DNA of 64,000 bases, from positions 124,001-188,000 of the forward strand of contig QFXC01000011.1 of NCBI GenBank assembly GCA_003349885.1, in the 5' to 3' direction. Under the pieces are notes generated by a model. It worked only from the letters and a program-made list of their open reading frames with translations, was not told the DNA's origin and did no database searches. The stretch's first letter is position 1; every line of letters starts with the position of its first letter. The translations under genes were made by a program, and so were the position numbers. The DNA comes from an endosymbiont of Galathealinum brachiosum. GTDB taxonomy: Bacteria > Pseudomonadota > Gammaproteobacteria > SZUA-229. Positions 62,089-64,000 of this stretch are shown here, one piece after another.

Positions 62089-63270
62089 TTAGCCTTTTGC
62101 TTTTGCTTCAAGCATTGCAACTGCAGGCAATGTTTTGCCTTCCAGGTACTCTAAGAATGCACCACCTGCTGTAGAAATATATGAAACCTTATCAAAAATA
62201 TCATATTTCTGAATTGCAGCAATCGTGTCACCACCGCCAGCCAAACTAAAACCAGGGCTGTTAGCAATTGCCATAGATACAGTTTTTGTACCTTCACCGA
62301 ATTGATCAAATTCAAATACGCCAACAGGGCCATTCCAGACAATCGTTCCTGCTTTAGAAATAATTTCTGCTAATTCTTTTGCAGAATCTGGGCCTATATC
62401 AAAGATCATATCGTCATCAGTTGCTTCGTTAGCGGCTTTTAATGTTGCTTCAGCTGTTTCAGCAAATTCTTTTGCACAAACAATGTCTGTCGCGATGGGA
62501 ATGCTTGCTCCACGCGCTTCCATTTTTTCTATTAATGCTTTTGCTGTATCAACTAAGTCAGCTTCGTATAAAGACTTACCAACGTTGTATCCTTTAGCCG
62601 CCAGGAATGTATTTGCAATGCCGCCACCAACAACTAACTGATCAACTTTTTCAGATAACGCTTCTAGTACAGTTAATTTAGTAGAAACTTTTGAACCACC
62701 TACAATTGCAACCATTGGGCGAGCAGGTTCAGCTAGTGCTTTTGCAAGACTATCTAATTCATTTGATAACAACAGACCAGCACATGCAGTTGCTGCCTGA
62801 ACACCAACTCCATGAGTAGAAGCTTGCGCACGATGAGCTGTACCGAATGCATCCATTACAAACACATCACATAATGCAGCGTATTTTTTAGATAATGCTT
62901 CGTCGTCTTTTTTCTCACCAGCATTGAAACGAACATTTTCTAAAAGAACGCAATCACCTGCTGCAACTTCAACACCACCACCTAAATAATCTTTAACCAG
63001 CTTTACATCTTTGCCTAGCTTTTCAGACATAGTCGCTGCAATTGGAGCCAGTGAATTTTCTTCATCGGCTTTGCCTTCTTCAGGACGTCCGCGATGAGAC
63101 ATTACCATTACAGAAGCACCTGCTTTCATTGCGTGTTCGATAGTTGGCATTGATGCTGTAATACGTGCATCAGATGTCACTTTGCCGTCTTTAACGGGAA
63201 CGTTTAAATCAGCACGAATTAATACGCGCTTACCTGCTAGATCAAGGTCAGTCAATTTTATGAAAGACAT
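62089..63270 (-). CDS. pgk: Phosphoglycerate kinase
   Basis: Transfers phosphate between 1,3-bisphosphoglycerate and ATP; in autotrophs it runs toward 1,3-bisphosphoglycerate. 393 residues with [21 protein letters not shown], the GGSKVSTKL motif and the nucleotide-binding GGGDTIAA. It lies between gap and pyk in the same direction. AGGAG precedes the ATG. Both flanking gaps contain palindromic repeats. Confidence 0.96.
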   Translation of the reverse strand: MSFIKLTDLDLAGKRVLIRADLNVPVKDGKVTSDARITASMPTIEHAMKAGASVMVMSHRGRPEEGKADEENSLAPIAATMSEKLGKDVKLVKDYLGGGVEVAAGDCVLLENVRFNAGEKKDDEALSKKYAALCDVFVMDAFGTAHRAQASTHGVGVQAATACAGLLLSNELDSLAKALAEPARPMVAIVGGSKVSTKLTVLEALSEKVDQLVVGGGIANTFLAAKGYNVGKSLYEADLVDTAKALIEKMEARGASIPIATDIVCAKEFAETAEATLKAANEATDDDMIFDIGPDSAKELAEIISKAGTIVWNGPVGVFEFDQFGEGTKTVSMAIANSPGFSLAGGGDTIAAIQKYDIFDKVSYISTAGGAFLEYLEGKTLPAVAMLEAKAKG

Positions 63271-63319
63271 GTGTAACTCCTAAATATGTTTAAATTTTTA
63301 AATCTGTTTAAAGCATTTT

Positions 63320-63390
63320 GATACGAAGACACAGAGAGAATATTACATTAAATATATAAATACTCTGCGCTTCTGCGTCAAAAGCCTTTT
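63320..63390. repeat. Imperfect palindrome between gap and pgk
   Basis: The left arm AAGCATTTTGATACGAAGAC plus ACAGAG and the right arm CTCTGCGCTTCTGCGTCAAA plus AGCCTT are imperfect reverse complements (several mismatches) with an AT-rich loop. It has the CACAGAG/CTCTG-type core also present in the larger repeat at 61992-62074, which suggests a related, decayed element. Confidence 0.6.
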
Positions 63391-63396
63391 AATCTT

Positions 63397-64000
63397 TTAC
63401 TTCGCATTCATCAGTGCAATCGTAGTATCAATCATTCGATTGGAGAAACCCCATTCATTGTCATACCACGAGCATACTTTCACTAAATTTCCGGCCGTTA
63501 CACGCGTTAACGTTGCATCAAAGTTTGATGTTGTACTGGTGTGATTAAAATCAACCGAAACCAGTGGCACTTCATTAAAGTCCAGCACTTTGCCATCTGC
63601 TGCTTCTTTCATAATGGCATTTATCTCATCAACCGTAGTGTCTCGACTAGCGGTAAAAGTTAAATCTACCAGCGATACATTAATAGTCGGCACACGTATT
63701 GCAAAACCATCCAGTTTTCCATTCAGCTCCGGTAACACCAGACCTATTGCAGCAGCAGCGCCTGTTTTTGTAGGAATCATAGAACTGGTTGCAGAACGAG
63801 CCCTACGTAAATCCGTATGGTATACATCCGTTAACACCTGATCATTGGTGTAGGAATGTATAGTTGTCATTAATCCGTTTTCGATACCAATTTTATCATT
63901 AATGGGCTTAACCATTGGTGCCAGACAGTTAGTCGTACAGGATGCATTTGAAACAACCGTATCAGCTGCTTTCAAAACATCATGATTCACACCATAAACT
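63397..64000 (-). CDS. gap: Glyceraldehyde-3-phosphate dehydrogenase, C-terminal part (cut by right edge)
   Basis: Interconverts 1,3-bisphosphoglycerate and glyceraldehyde 3-phosphate with NAD(P)H. The frame runs open to the right edge, so about 201 residues remain; an apparent GTG start at 63990 is internal (VYGVNHDV). The active-site Cys is in [12 protein letters not shown], and [22 protein letters not shown] and the S-loop region are present. The missing N terminus holds the cofactor-specificity residues. It leads the gap-pgk-pyk-fba block. Confidence 0.95.
   Translation of the reverse strand, partial: VYGVNHDVLKAADTVVSNASCTTNCLAPMVKPINDKIGIENGLMTTIHSYTNDQVLTDVYHTDLRRARSATSSMIPTKTGAAAAIGLVLPELNGKLDGFAIRVPTINVSLVDLTFTASRDTTVDEINAIMKEAADGKVLDFNEVPLVSVDFNHTSTTSNFDATLTRVTAGNLVKVCSWYDNEWGFSNRMIDTTIALMNAK

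Overview
The window reads as chromosome of a moderately AT-rich gammaproteobacterium that is probably a sulphur-oxidising autotroph. Evidence: a phosphoribulokinase at the left end; a gap-pgk-pyk-fba block with a CbbA-like class II aldolase at the right end; TusA and three rhodanese-domain proteins; a type II secretion system with rhombosortase; and E. coli-like GshA, YchJ, RmuC, DUF2244 and DUF3015 families. The genus cannot be named from sequence alone. No rRNA, tRNA, CRISPR array, transposase or phage gene was recognised.

Layout. 1-10.8 kb: mixed housekeeping (PRK, PilZ protein plus an overlooked 33-residue CxxC membrane peptide, RmuC, PfkB kinase, Rieske protein, YchJ, TusA, TetR, cyclophilin, a REC-PAS-GGDEF-EAL protein, a BASS transporter). 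10.9-11.9 kb: a secreted cysteine-repeat peptide with EGKCG motifs, which looks like an HvfA-type copper-binding RiPP precursor without visible maturation genes, and a DUF302 protein. 11.9-15.8 kb: hemB, aroE, then a minus-strand group (rhodanese, DUF2914, gamma carbonic anhydrase, unknown protein). 15.9-21.8 kb: an arsenic module, with an ArsR-rhodanese regulator divergent from a five-gene operon (sterol-desaturase-like protein, TVP38-rhodanese fusion, radical SAM ArsS, a two-domain glycosyltransferase fusion, arsenite methyltransferase ArsM) closed by a 16-bp terminator hairpin. 21.8-28.7 kb: cytochrome c, rhombosortase and gspGHIJKLMN. 28.7-35.5 kb: YkgJ-type protein, RDD protein, chromate transporter, RluA-type synthase, PhzF protein, DUF2244, gshA and a small unknown. 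35.5-41.1 kb: a 1671-residue NHL/TPR/transglutaminase-like secreted protein with a small secreted partner. 41.2-48.5 kb: unknown protein, HIT protein, alpha/beta hydrolase, DUF3015/DUF4105 pair, two GST-like proteins, acyl-CoA ligase. 48.5-52.8 kb: a minus-strand group of a membrane Ser/Thr kinase and three secreted or membrane proteins of unknown role. 53.1-59.3 kb: purC, bioD, a lipoprotein, FKBP, alanine symporter, UPF0114 and a frameshifted PhnD-like gene. 59.4-64 kb: fba, pyk, pgk and a truncated gap.

How the genes work together: PRK, GAPDH, PGK and FBA supply Calvin-cycle and glycolytic steps. The arsenic operon would methylate arsenite, transfer an adenosyl-derived unit and glycosylate it, giving arsenosugars, possibly with lipid tailoring. 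The pseudopilins GspG-K and platform proteins GspL-N are half of a secretion machine whose other half lies outside the window, and the adjacent rhombosortase would process its anchored substrates. Several intergenic palindromes recur in related form and look like a dispersed repeat family.
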